Shown: piece by piece, positions 1-6,164 of the stretch
How the letters are laid out: the number at the start of each line of letters is the position of its first letter
Position numbering within the stretch: position 1 is the first letter of the stretch
Assembly (NCBI GenBank): GCA_037968835.1
Contig: JBBKWG010000147.1
Coordinates: forward strand, 1-7,425
DNA from: JBBKWG01 sp037968835
Lineage (GTDB): Bacteria; Pseudomonadota; Alphaproteobacteria; Rhodobacterales; Rhodobacteraceae
Direction: 5' to 3'
DNA length: 7,425 bases
Made by a program: the position numbers and the translations under genes
The notes under the pieces: generated by a model
The model's input: the letters and a program-made list of their open reading frames with translations, nothing else
Database searches by the model: none
Told to the model about the DNA's origin: nothing

Positions 1-572
1 GGGCCGATGCTGGCCGAAATCCGCGACCCCGGTTTCAGCGCGCCGTTCTGGCGATAACGAAGCGCGGGCCGCACCAGCGTGCCGATGTGGTCGATGTCGC
101 TGCCGACGGAGAACACGCCCCGCGTTTGCAACGAGACCTCGAAGCGGCCGGTTCCGCCGCCGGCAATCGCCGGGCGTTCGGCGAAGCGATAGGTGAACTC
201 GGGACCGAATTCAGCCAGCGCGTCAAGGTCGGGCAAGTCAACGCGCAGCGAGTTGTCCTGACTGTCCACGGACGACGAGCTGTCGAAGCTGACGCCGATC
301 TCGAAGCGGTCATTGCTGAAAGGCACAAGGCGCAGCGTCTCGTCGCCGCCCAATTCCAGCAGGCGACCGCGATAGCTTACATAAGGGAACAGCGCGCCGC
401 CGAAGGAATATTCCGAGGCGCCCGGATAATCGGCTCCGCCCCGCGCCACCGCACCGATGCCAAGCTCCCAAAGGGGCAGGTCCGGCGCGTCCTGCGCGGT
501 GAGCGGACTGCCGGCGAACGCCATCGCGGCCATAACGGTCGAAATTATCGTGGATCGGGCGAGGTTGCGCAT
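1..572 (-). CDS. MipA/OmpV family outer-membrane protein (N-terminal part, cut by left edge)
   Basis: Reading leftward from an ATG at 572-570 gives 190 residues with no stop before the window edge, so the C-terminus is missing. The first ~26 residues (MRNLARSTIISTVMAAMAFA, then GSPLTA) form a signal peptide: basic start, hydrophobic core, likely cleavage after LTA, near Q27. The mature part has the pattern of the MipA/OmpV family: a GxGA(x)RGGADYPG segment at ~39-51, alternating beta-strand-like stretches with aromatic residues (LFPYVSYRGR, 61-70), and a DLPDLDALAEFGPEF segment at ~112-126. Family members are beta-barrels of roughly 250 residues. MipA was described as a scaffold for murein hydrolase and synthase in E. 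coli, but most homologues have no proven role. The start is backed by AAAGGAG (complement of 580-586), 7 bases upstream. It is divergent from leuD. The family call is from recalled pattern, not a search. Confidence 0.85.
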   Translation of the reverse strand, partial: MRNLARSTIISTVMAAMAFAGSPLTAQDAPDLPLWELGIGAVARGGADYPGASEYSFGGALFPYVSYRGRLLELGGDETLRLVPFSNDRFEIGVSFDSSSSVDSQDNSLRVDLPDLDALAEFGPEFTYRFAERPAIAGGGTGRFEVSLQTRGVFSVGSDIDHIGTLVRPALRYRQNGALKPGSRISASIG

Positions 573-594
573 CAGGCGGCTCCTTTAGGCGCGC

Positions 595-622
595 AATCTA
601 TTGTGGCCCGCGTTCCCGTCAA
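595..622 (-). promoter_or_regulatory. putative sigma-70-type promoter of the MipA-like gene
   Basis: On the minus strand, TTGACG (complement of 617-622, 5 of 6 matches to the -35 consensus) is followed after 16 bases by TAGATT (complement of 595-600, 4 of 6 matches to the -10). Initiation would fall near 588, giving a short leader that contains the ribosome binding site. This is a consensus match only. Confidence 0.4.
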
Positions 623-642
623 CGCAACATTTGTTGCACTTG
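620..642. promoter_or_regulatory. dyad in the mipA-like/leuD divergent intergenic region, possible operator
   Basis: A perfect 6-base inverted repeat, GCAACA (624-629) and TGTTGC (632-637), is separated by TT. The dyad continues imperfectly outward, with CAA at 620-622 facing TTG at 640-642. It abuts and slightly overlaps the putative -35 of the leftward gene. It also lies about 50 bases upstream of the leuD start, where a leuD promoter would be expected. No regulator is identified; a binding-site role is inferred from symmetry and position. Confidence 0.4.
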
Positions 643-687
643 TCACACGAACCCAAAATGTCACGCTCAGACAGGAGATCCTGAAAC

Positions 688-1296
688 ATGGATAAATTCA
701 CCACGCTGACCGGGATCGCGGCACCGATGCCGCTGGTCAATATCGACACCGACATGATCATTCCCAAGCAATTTCTGAAGACGATCAAACGCACCGGGCT
801 TGGTGCCAATCTGTTCGACGAAATGCGCTTTGATCGCGACGGCAACGAAGTGCCGGATTTCGTGCTGAACCAGCGCGCCTACCGCGACGCAGAAATCCTG
901 ATCGCGGGCGAGAATTTCGGCTGCGGATCGTCGCGCGAGCATGCGCCGTGGGCATTGCTGGATTTCGGCATCCGCTGCGTGATTTCCACAAGCTTTGCCG
1001 ACATCTTCTACAACAACTGCTTCAAGAACGGCATCCTGCCGATCGTGCTGCCACCCGAACAGGTGAACGCCTTGATGAAGGATGCGGAACGTGGATCGAA
1101 CGCGCGCGTGGCGATCGACCTTCAGGCGCAGGAGATCACCGCGTCGGATGGCGAGGTTTATGCATTCGAGGTCGACGCCTTCAAAAAGCACTGTCTTCTG
1201 AACGGGCTTGATGACATCGGATTGACGATGGAAAACGCAGCGCCGTCGATTGACGCATTTGAGGCGAAGGCCGCTGAAACCCGCCCTTGGGTTTAA
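688..1296 (+). CDS. leuD: 3-isopropylmalate dehydratase small subunit
   Basis: Small (swivel-domain) subunit of isopropylmalate isomerase. With LeuC it converts 2-isopropylmalate to 3-isopropylmalate, the second committed step of leucine synthesis, in the cytoplasm. It has 202 residues, the normal length for the family. Signature segments are NIDTDMIIPKQF (18-29) and GENFGCGSSREHAPWAL (74-90), followed by the GIRCVISTSFADIFYNNCFKNG stretch (94-115) typical of LeuD. The iron-sulfur cluster is carried by LeuC, which is not in this window. The ATG at 688 is preceded by AGGAG at 673-677, a somewhat long 10-base spacing. Being divergent from the upstream gene, leuD must use its own promoter in 573-687. 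The nearest match there is weak: TTGTTG at 631-636 with CAAAAT at 654-659. A strong terminator follows 22 bases after the stop, so leuD may be transcribed alone. Confidence 0.97.
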   Translation: MDKFTTLTGIAAPMPLVNIDTDMIIPKQFLKTIKRTGLGANLFDEMRFDRDGNEVPDFVLNQRAYRDAEILIAGENFGCGSSREHAPWALLDFGIRCVISTSFADIFYNNCFKNGILPIVLPPEQVNALMKDAERGSNARVAIDLQAQEITASDGEVYAFEVDAFKKHCLLNGLDDIGLTMENAAPSIDAFEAKAAETRPWV

Positions 1297-1318
1297 GTTA
1301 ACGGTTTCCACCAGATGT

Positions 1319-1346
1319 AGGGGCCGTCCTCAGGGGCGGCCCTTTT
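1319..1346 (+). terminator. intrinsic terminator after leuD
   Basis: GGGCCGTCC (1321-1329) pairs with GGGCGGCCC (1334-1342): nine base pairs including one G-U, around a TCAG loop, followed directly by TTTT (1343-1346). A1319 and G1320 can extend the stem into the T run. This is a classic rho-independent terminator placed just after the leuD stop. Confidence 0.85.
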
Positions 1347-1550
1347 GCATTTGCGAAATGATGCATTCTCGCACCATTGAGACCACGAAATTGCCTAATT
1401 GTTCCAAGAAGCTGACCTCGTTCTTGCTGGGGACGAGGAAAGAAGGCAAAAATTGGGCAAAACTAAGGCAGGCTGCCTCAATTGGCGGATCGACAGGACA
1501 GAGCAGTGGACGCGCGAGCGTCGCACACTTCGCATGGCGGAGACTGGACG
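1347..1550. other. non-coding gap with three small inverted repeats, upstream of the membrane-protein gene
   Basis: No convincing gene is seen here. The stretch is locally more AT-rich than its neighbours (for example 1440-1466), as expected for a promoter region. It holds three inverted repeats. At 1352-1373, TGCGAAATG faces CATTCTCGCA around ATG, with one bulged base. At 1416-1438, CCTCGT faces ACGAGG. At 1466-1478, AGGCAG faces CTGCCT around a single G. None is followed by a T run, so they are not terminators. They may be operators or leader structure of the downstream gene; no promoter stands out. Confidence 0.4.
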
Positions 1551-1553
1551 GTG
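1539..1553 (+). promoter_or_regulatory. ribosome binding site deciding the GTG 1551 start
   Basis: GGAG at 1539-1542 lies eight bases before GTG 1551. It supports this start over the upstream TTG at 1482, which has no equally good Shine-Dalgarno sequence. Confidence 0.55.
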
Positions 1554-2387
1554 ATTTCCCGGCTCGCTGGTGCCGTGGTTCGCGCAATACTGGTCATCAT
1601 CATGATCGCGACGCCATCGCTCCTGTTACCCGGAACGACAGCCGATGCCGCGCAGATCGTGACCCTGGTTGCGATATTCGGTGCTGGTTTGACGCTTTTC
1701 GAATATGCTTCCTCTTATCCCGGATTGATCGAATTCCGCGACGCTCCACCGTTCAATCGCGTGCGGTTCGGATCGCTCTGGCTGACAGTGATCGTGCTGT
1801 CGCTGGTCGTGCGCGGTCAGACCATCCCGTCCGAGGTGACCGATATAGTCACGCTGACCGGCAGCAGGATCGGCGACGTGATCGACTTCCCGTATTCGCC
1901 AGTGCGGCTGGTGGTGCTGATGCTTCCTGTCGAAGCCGATCCGAGACACGTCGATGTCGTGCGCAATGCCGCAGGGCTCAGCTATCTGATTTCGCTGCTG
2001 ACGCTGGCCATGTTCATGATCATGCAGCGACTGCGCCGTTGGCCCGTGCGCAACGGCGCGTTCAATGTCTGGGTCAACCTGCCGACATTCGATCCCACGG
2101 CGGGCGGCGACGTTGTCGAACGTCTGGAACGCGATGCGCGTTTTAACATCGCCTTAGGGTTTTTGCTGCCATTCCTGACACCGGCGGTGATCAAGTCGGC
2201 AACGGCCCTGTTCGGGTCGGTGTCGCTTGAGAACCCGCACACATTGATCTGGACGGTGGCCGCGTGGGCATTCTTGCCGGCATCCTTGTTCATGCGCGGG
2301 ATCGCCATGGGGCGGATCGCGATGATGATTACCGAGAAGCGCCGGTTGTCGAGCGAAGACGACCGCGCCAACTTGCTGCCTGTCTAG
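1551..2387 (+). CDS. multi-pass inner-membrane protein of unknown function
   Basis: I do not recognise a named family with a known function. With the GTG start at 1551 the protein has 278 residues. Hydrophobic segments at about 8-27, 36-54, 75-88, 143-160, 198-222 and 230-258 suggest roughly six membrane helices. A conserved-looking hydrophilic loop, YPGLIEFRDAPPFNRVRF (56-73), follows the second helix. The C-terminus (KRRLSSEDDRANLLPV) is polar. GTG 1551 was chosen because GGAG lies at 1539-1542 at good spacing and the protein then opens directly into a helix. In-frame TTG 1482 would add 23 polar residues (MADRQDRAV...) and has a poorer ribosome binding site. From memory, similar proteins sit between leuD and leuB in other Rhodobacteraceae, which would suggest a conserved locus rather than an insertion. 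The gene overlaps the following one. Confidence 0.8.
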   Translation: MISRLAGAVVRAILVIIMIATPSLLLPGTTADAAQIVTLVAIFGAGLTLFEYASSYPGLIEFRDAPPFNRVRFGSLWLTVIVLSLVVRGQTIPSEVTDIVTLTGSRIGDVIDFPYSPVRLVVLMLPVEADPRHVDVVRNAAGLSYLISLLTLAMFMIMQRLRRWPVRNGAFNVWVNLPTFDPTAGGDVVERLERDARFNIALGFLLPFLTPAVIKSATALFGSVSLENPHTLIWTVAAWAFLPASLFMRGIAMGRIAMMITEKRRLSSEDDRANLLPV

Positions 2388-3478
2388 CACTGGCGTTTGC
2401 CGCGACCTCGGTTAACGCCGAGCAAGCGCCGCGAACCCTCCGCATTGCAATATTCCACACCGAACTCGACCGCACCGGACCCGGATTGCTGCTGCGCGAC
2501 ATCTTGTCGGGCGACGATCCGCAGGTTGCGTCCGCGGCAGCGGTGATCCGTGCGGCGGACGCCGATGCGATCGTTCTGGCGGGCTTTGATTACGACTACG
2601 GGATGGTGGCTCTCGATGCCTTCGCCGACCTGATCGGCGGCTATCCGCACCGCTTCGCGCTGCGCCCCAACACCGGCATGGCTACCGGCCGCGATCTGGA
2701 CGGGGACAGGCGGCTTGGCGGTCCGGGCGACGCGCAGGGTTACGGCGAATTCGCAGGGCAGGGCGGTCTGGCGATCCTGTCGCGGTTCCCCGTCGATCAT
2801 GGCGCAGTGCAAGACTTTTCCGACCTTCTCTGGACCGACCTGCCTGATGCGATCCCGCATGACGGCGTTGACCCGGGCCAAAGGCTATCGACAACGGCGC
2901 ACTGGGTGGTGCCGTTGGTGACGGACTTCGGGCTTTTGCGCCTGGCTGTGTGGCACGCCAGCCCGCCGGTGTTCGATGGGCCCGAGGATCGGAACGGTCG
3001 CAGAAATCACGACGAAGCGGCGTTCTGGCTGCGCTATCTTGAGGGAGCTTTCGGTCCGCCGCCGACCGGGCGCTTCATCCTCGCCGGATTCGCGAACCTC
3101 GATCCCGAGGATGGCGACGGGCGAGGAAAGGCGCTGAACGCGTTGCTGGTCCACCCGCTTCTGAGCGATCCGCGACCGCAAAGTGCGCAGGGTCGCGCAG
3201 TTGCCTTGTCGGACGGTGGCGTCAATGACGCACAAAGCGGCGATCCCGCTTTGGACACGGCCGACTGGCCCGATGATCCCGACAGGCCGGGCAACATGCG
3301 CGTCGATTATCTGCTGCCGTCGCGCGATCTGGAGATTGCGGATGCGGGGGTATTCTGGCCCGCGCCGGACGCGCCGCTCGGCGACGAGGTCGTCATCGCC
3401 TCGCGCCACAGGCTTGTCTGGGTGGATCTTGTTATCGGGGGCGGTGAACGGATCAGCCGTGCGGAAGGGCGGGATTAG
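2264..3478 (+). CDS. secreted endonuclease/exonuclease/phosphatase-fold protein (start uncertain)
   Basis: Numbering from GTG 2264 (404 residues), 37-52 (LAACLALAFAATSVNA) looks like a signal peptide core ending at a cleavage site before EQAP, so the protein is probably exported. The rest follows the EEP (DNase I-like) fold: strand RIAIFHTEL (60-68), VLAGFDYD (104-111), GQGGLAILSRFPV (165-177), WHASPPVFDGPEDRNGRRNHDE (230-251), FILAGFANLDPEDGDG (271-286), MRVDYLLPS (345-353) and ASRHRLVWVDL (379-389). Several canonical catalytic positions are altered: His65 for the first Asn, Gly107 for the usual Glu, Phe276 for the Asp of GDxN, Arg381 for the Asp of SDH. His231, Asn278, Asp348 and His382 are kept. 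The substrate is unknown and catalysis is uncertain. GTG 2264 overlaps the preceding gene by 124 bases and puts ~36 charged residues before the signal sequence; no other standard start lies between it and the mature domain. leuB follows after 87 bases. Confidence 0.82.
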   Translation: MGILAGILVHARDRHGADRDDDYREAPVVERRRPRQLAACLALAFAATSVNAEQAPRTLRIAIFHTELDRTGPGLLLRDILSGDDPQVASAAAVIRAADADAIVLAGFDYDYGMVALDAFADLIGGYPHRFALRPNTGMATGRDLDGDRRLGGPGDAQGYGEFAGQGGLAILSRFPVDHGAVQDFSDLLWTDLPDAIPHDGVDPGQRLSTTAHWVVPLVTDFGLLRLAVWHASPPVFDGPEDRNGRRNHDEAAFWLRYLEGAFGPPPTGRFILAGFANLDPEDGDGRGKALNALLVHPLLSDPRPQSAQGRAVALSDGGVNDAQSGDPALDTADWPDDPDRPGNMRVDYLLPSRDLEIADAGVFWPAPDAPLGDEVVIASRHRLVWVDLVIGGGERISRAEGRD

Positions 3479-3555
3479 CGCGTCGAGGTCTGGCGCCACC
3501 CGGTGCGTCTTGACCGCCCGGCGGCTCGGGGATAGGCCGCTTGCGATCATCTGAC

Positions 3556-3568
3556 GGAGAGCCCCATG
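3556..3568 (+). promoter_or_regulatory. leuB ribosome binding site
   Basis: GGAGAG at 3556-3561 stands four bases before the leuB ATG at 3566. In the 87-base gap before it, TTGACC (3510-3515) resembles a -35, but no convincing -10 follows, so leuB may rely on read-through from the upstream pair. Confidence 0.6.
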
Positions 3569-4672
3569 TCCAACCCCTCGCTTCTTATTCTGGCCGGAGA
3601 CGGCATCGGTCCCGAGGTCATGGCCGAAGTGCGTCGCATCATCGACTGGTTCGGCGCCAAGCGGGGCATGACGTTCGATGTGAGCGAGGATCTGATTGGC
3701 GGCGCTGCTTTCGATGCCCACGGTGCCCCGCTGAGCGATGCGACGATGGAGAAGGCGCAAGAGGTCGACGCCGTGCTATTGGGTGCTGTCGGTGGACCAA
3801 AATACGACACGCTTGATTTCAGCCTGAAGCCCGAGCGCGGCCTGTTGCGTATCCGCAAGGAAATGGATCTTTACGCCAACCTTCGCCCCGCACAATGCTT
3901 TGACGCGCTGGCCGATTTCTCGTCGCTGAAGGCGGATGTCGTGGGCGGGCTCGACATAATGATCGTGCGCGAATTGACCAGCGGCGTCTATTTCGGCGAG
4001 CCGCGCGGCATCTTCAAAGAGGGCAACGAACGCGTCGGCATCAACACGCAACGCTATACCGAAAGCGAGATCGCGCGGGTCGCGCGCTCGGCCTTTGAAC
4101 TGGCGCGCAAGCGGTCCAACAAGGTCTGCTCGATGGAAAAAGCCAACGTCATGGAATCCGGCGTTCTGTGGCGCGAGGTCGTGACCGAGGTCCATGCGGC
4201 CGAATATTCCGACGTCGAGCTTACCCACATGTATGCCGACGCGGGCGCGATGCAGTTGACCCGGTGGCCCAAGCAATTCGACGTCATCGTCACCGACAAC
4301 CTGTTCGGCGATCTATTGTCGGATTTGGCGGCGATGCTGACCGGATCGTTGGGCATGTTGCCGTCCGCGTCGCTTGGCGCGCCGATGGCGAACGGTCGCC
4401 CCAAGGCGCTTTACGAACCCGTCCACGGCTCGGCTCCCGACATTGCCGGACAGGGCAAGGCCAACCCTATCGCCTGTATCCTGAGTTTCGCGATGGCGCT
4501 GCGCTACAGCTTTGATCGTGGCGACGATGCCAAGCGGATCGAAGACGCCGTCGAGGCGGTTCTGGCCGATGGTCTGCGCACCGGCGATCTGATGGGTCCG
4601 GATGGCGGAACGCCGGTGGGCACGACGGAAATGGGCGATGCGATCCTAGCCAAACTGGACGCCAGCCTGTGA
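3566..4672 (+). CDS. leuB: 3-isopropylmalate dehydrogenase
   Basis: NAD-dependent cytoplasmic enzyme that oxidises and decarboxylates 3-isopropylmalate, giving the ketoacid that is transaminated to leucine. Its 368 residues match the family's usual length. Visible hallmarks: GDGIGPEV at 11-18; the substrate arginines R95 and R97 in LLRIRKEMDLYANLRP (93-108), plus R107; R135 in RELTSGVYFGEPRG (135-148), with catalytic Tyr142; catalytic Lys192 in MEKANVMESG (190-199); metal-binding Asp225, Asp249 and Asp253 within YADAG (223-227) and DNLFGDLLSD (244-253); and the NAD-binding EPVHGSAPDIAGQGKANP (284-301). The YADAG form, where many LeuB have YVDN, is one I recall from alphaproteobacterial enzymes. 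The start is well supported by the ribosome binding site, and all active-site residues are present. It catalyses the step after LeuCD but is separated from leuD by two unrelated genes. Confidence 0.97.
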   Translation: MSNPSLLILAGDGIGPEVMAEVRRIIDWFGAKRGMTFDVSEDLIGGAAFDAHGAPLSDATMEKAQEVDAVLLGAVGGPKYDTLDFSLKPERGLLRIRKEMDLYANLRPAQCFDALADFSSLKADVVGGLDIMIVRELTSGVYFGEPRGIFKEGNERVGINTQRYTESEIARVARSAFELARKRSNKVCSMEKANVMESGVLWREVVTEVHAAEYSDVELTHMYADAGAMQLTRWPKQFDVIVTDNLFGDLLSDLAAMLTGSLGMLPSASLGAPMANGRPKALYEPVHGSAPDIAGQGKANPIACILSFAMALRYSFDRGDDAKRIEDAVEAVLADGLRTGDLMGPDGGTPVGTTEMGDAILAKLDASL

Positions 4673-4686
4673 TCTGACAAACGGCG

Positions 4687-4709
4687 CGCGGTGTGAAAGT
4701 GCCGCGTTT
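4687..4709 (+). terminator. probable intrinsic terminator after leuB
   Basis: CGCGGTG (4687-4693) pairs with TGCCGCG (4700-4706): seven pairs, two of them G-U, around a TGAAAG loop, followed by TTTCT. It starts 14 bases after the leuB stop. The T run is short, so termination may be partial. Confidence 0.55.
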
Positions 4710-4735
4710 CTGCTCAATTCATTTAAACCCTTCCG

Positions 4736-4778
4736 CCTGACTGCAATTCCATCTGCGGTCAGGATGTAATTTCACATC
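4736..4778. promoter_or_regulatory. nested dyads upstream of the sensor kinase, possible promoter/operator
   Basis: CCTGACTGCA (4736-4745) and TGCGGTCAGG (4754-4763) form a 10-pair inverted repeat with one G-U and an 8-base loop. Sharing its last base, GATGT (4763-4767) and ACATC (4774-4778) form a second inverted repeat. TGTAAT at 4765-4770 matches the -10 consensus in five of six positions, with only a weak -35 (CTGCAA, 4741-4746) inside the first dyad. No T run follows, so an operator over a promoter is more likely than a terminator. This is inferred. Confidence 0.4.
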
Positions 4779-4857
4779 TTCATGTCGCCCCAAGTTTCCG
4801 AACGTGATAGATCGGGCCCATGGTCGCTGCGGCGGCGAGTCGTGCAGGTTGGACATT

Positions 4858-6009
4858 ATGATCCAGGTGTTTTTCTCCGCAGCATTCATGCCGCATGGCT
4901 ACTGTCTATTATGGCAGCCTTGGCTCGTCGCGCTTCATGCGGGCTCCGACCTGCTGATCTTTCTGGCCTACACCACGATCCCGATCGCACTTGTGAAATT
5001 GCTGAAACTTCGCCCCGAACTCGCGGAATTTCGCAAGCTGATATTGCTGTTCGCGGCCTTTATCCTGCTCTGCGGTCTGAGCCATCTTGTCGGACTGATC
5101 ACGCTCTGGGTCGGAATTTATCCGCTGCAAGGAATGATCAAGGCGGCGACCGCGCTGGTCTCGGTCACGACCGCAGTTGTGCTGTTCCCACTGGTCCCGA
5201 AGATTGCCGCGTTGCCCGGTCCGGCCGCGCTTGCAAGCGCCAACCGGGATCTTGTCGACGAGATCGCAGCGCATAAGGTAACGCTGGCCGAGTTGCGTCA
5301 GATGCAGGCGGATCTGGAGCAGAAAGTCGAAGCCCGGACGGCCGATTTGCGCGCCTCGAACGAACGTCTGAACGTGTTGACCCATGAAATGGCGCACCGC
5401 AGCAAGAATTTGCTGACCGTGGTTCAGTCGATCTGGCGCCAGACCGCGAAGACCGCGAACGACAAGGACGAACTTGTCACACGCATGGACGGGCGTATCG
5501 CCGCGCTGGCCAGTGCCACGGATTCGATCGTGCGCGGCGACAACCGATCCAGCGCCGATTTCGGCGAGATGGTGCAACGCCAGCTTAGCCATTACATCGA
5601 AAGCTATCCCGAGCGCCTGAAACTTTCGGGCGATGCCATCGAAATCCGCGCCGACGCGGCGCAGCAACTTGCGCTTATCATGCATGAACTCGCAACGAAC
5701 GCGGTGAAATACGGCGCACTTTCCGGAAACGACGGCAGCATTCACGCGACGTGGGACATCGACCGCGAGCAGGACAGGCTGACGTTCCGGTGGGAGGAAG
5801 TCGGCATCCCGTCGGCTTCAGAGGCGTTGGAGCAAGACGGCTTCGGAACCCGGTTGTTGCTGCGCGCCGCCCCGATCCAGCTTGGGGGCAACGCCACCCG
5901 GAATATCGAAGGCGACCGCCTGAGATATGTTCTGACGGTGCCACTGGATGCGCTTGCGCCCGACGAGTGGTCGCTCGACAGCGAAAAGACGATGGAGGCT
6001 TACGGGTAA
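4858..6009 (+). CDS. HWE-family sensor histidine kinase with ethylene-receptor-like membrane domain
   Basis: From ATG 4858 the protein has 383 residues. The N-terminus has three membrane helices (about 20-49, 60-84, 91-115) resembling the ethylene-binding domain of plant ETR1: SDLLIFLAYTTIP (30-42) then FILLCGLSH (68-76). The equivalents of ETR1 Asp25, Tyr32, Ile35, Pro36, Cys65 and His69 are Asp31, Tyr38, Ile41, Pro42, Cys72 and His76; the Cys and His bind copper in ETR1. A coiled coil (about 125-172) leads to the kinase. HEMAHRSKNLLTVVQSI (176-192) carries the phospho-acceptor His180. The N-box is HELATNAVKYGALS (276-289), with the His276 typical of HWE kinases. W312-E-E314 matches the WxE motif, and GFGTRLL (328-334) is the nucleotide-binding loop. 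There is no receiver domain and no response regulator adjacent. In-frame GTG 4804 or TTG 4849 are alternative starts; the ribosome binding site is weak for all. The ligand is inferred, not shown. Confidence 0.9.
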   Translation: MIQVFFSAAFMPHGYCLLWQPWLVALHAGSDLLIFLAYTTIPIALVKLLKLRPELAEFRKLILLFAAFILLCGLSHLVGLITLWVGIYPLQGMIKAATALVSVTTAVVLFPLVPKIAALPGPAALASANRDLVDEIAAHKVTLAELRQMQADLEQKVEARTADLRASNERLNVLTHEMAHRSKNLLTVVQSIWRQTAKTANDKDELVTRMDGRIAALASATDSIVRGDNRSSADFGEMVQRQLSHYIESYPERLKLSGDAIEIRADAAQQLALIMHELATNAVKYGALSGNDGSIHATWDIDREQDRLTFRWEEVGIPSASEALEQDGFGTRLLLRAAPIQLGGNATRNIEGDRLRYVLTVPLDALAPDEWSLDSEKTMEAYG

Positions 6010-6164
6010 CGCCTGCCGTTCGGGTCTTGCCATCGCTGCCGCGGGTCAAGGTCTGCGCTGGACAGACCCCGCCCGCACATGCGAAGGGAACGCTATTCAT
6101 CAGTCCCGACAGCGACCGGCAATTCGCGCAGGATTGAGCAAAACTCTGTAATTCCAGGTGCCCC
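6010..6164. other. gap between kinase and permease
   Basis: No gene is seen. It contains one perfect 6-base inverted repeat, GGTCTG (6050-6055) and CAGACC (6063-6068), around a 7-base loop and without a T run, so it is not a terminator. No clear promoter was found; co-transcription of the permease with the kinase is possible. Confidence 0.3.

Noticed and set aside
87..695. Long plus-strand frame over the mipA-like gene
   Set aside because: It lies antisense to a frame that has a signal peptide, a good ribosome binding site and family motifs. Its own translation is Arg/Ala-rich without a recognisable fold.
667..1311. Long minus-strand frame opposite leuD
   Set aside because: Mirror frame of a fully recognised LeuD; typical of GC-rich DNA.
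1250..2146. Plus-strand frame covering the leuD end, the terminator and the membrane-protein gene
   Set aside because: It reads through a strong terminator and turns Arg/Cys/His-rich over the real membrane-protein frame. A possible short leader ATG at 1358 or 1361 has no ribosome binding site.
3524..3540. GCGGC/GCCGC inverted repeat before leuB considered as a terminator
   Set aside because: Only five pairs with a long loop and no T run.
2885..3760. Long minus-strand frame across the EEP gene and leuB start
   Set aside because: Antisense to two well-supported genes and bridges their gap without motifs of its own.
4909..5745. Minus-strand frame opposite the histidine kinase
   Set aside because: Antisense to a kinase with all expected motifs; composition is Arg/Gln/His-rich shadow type.
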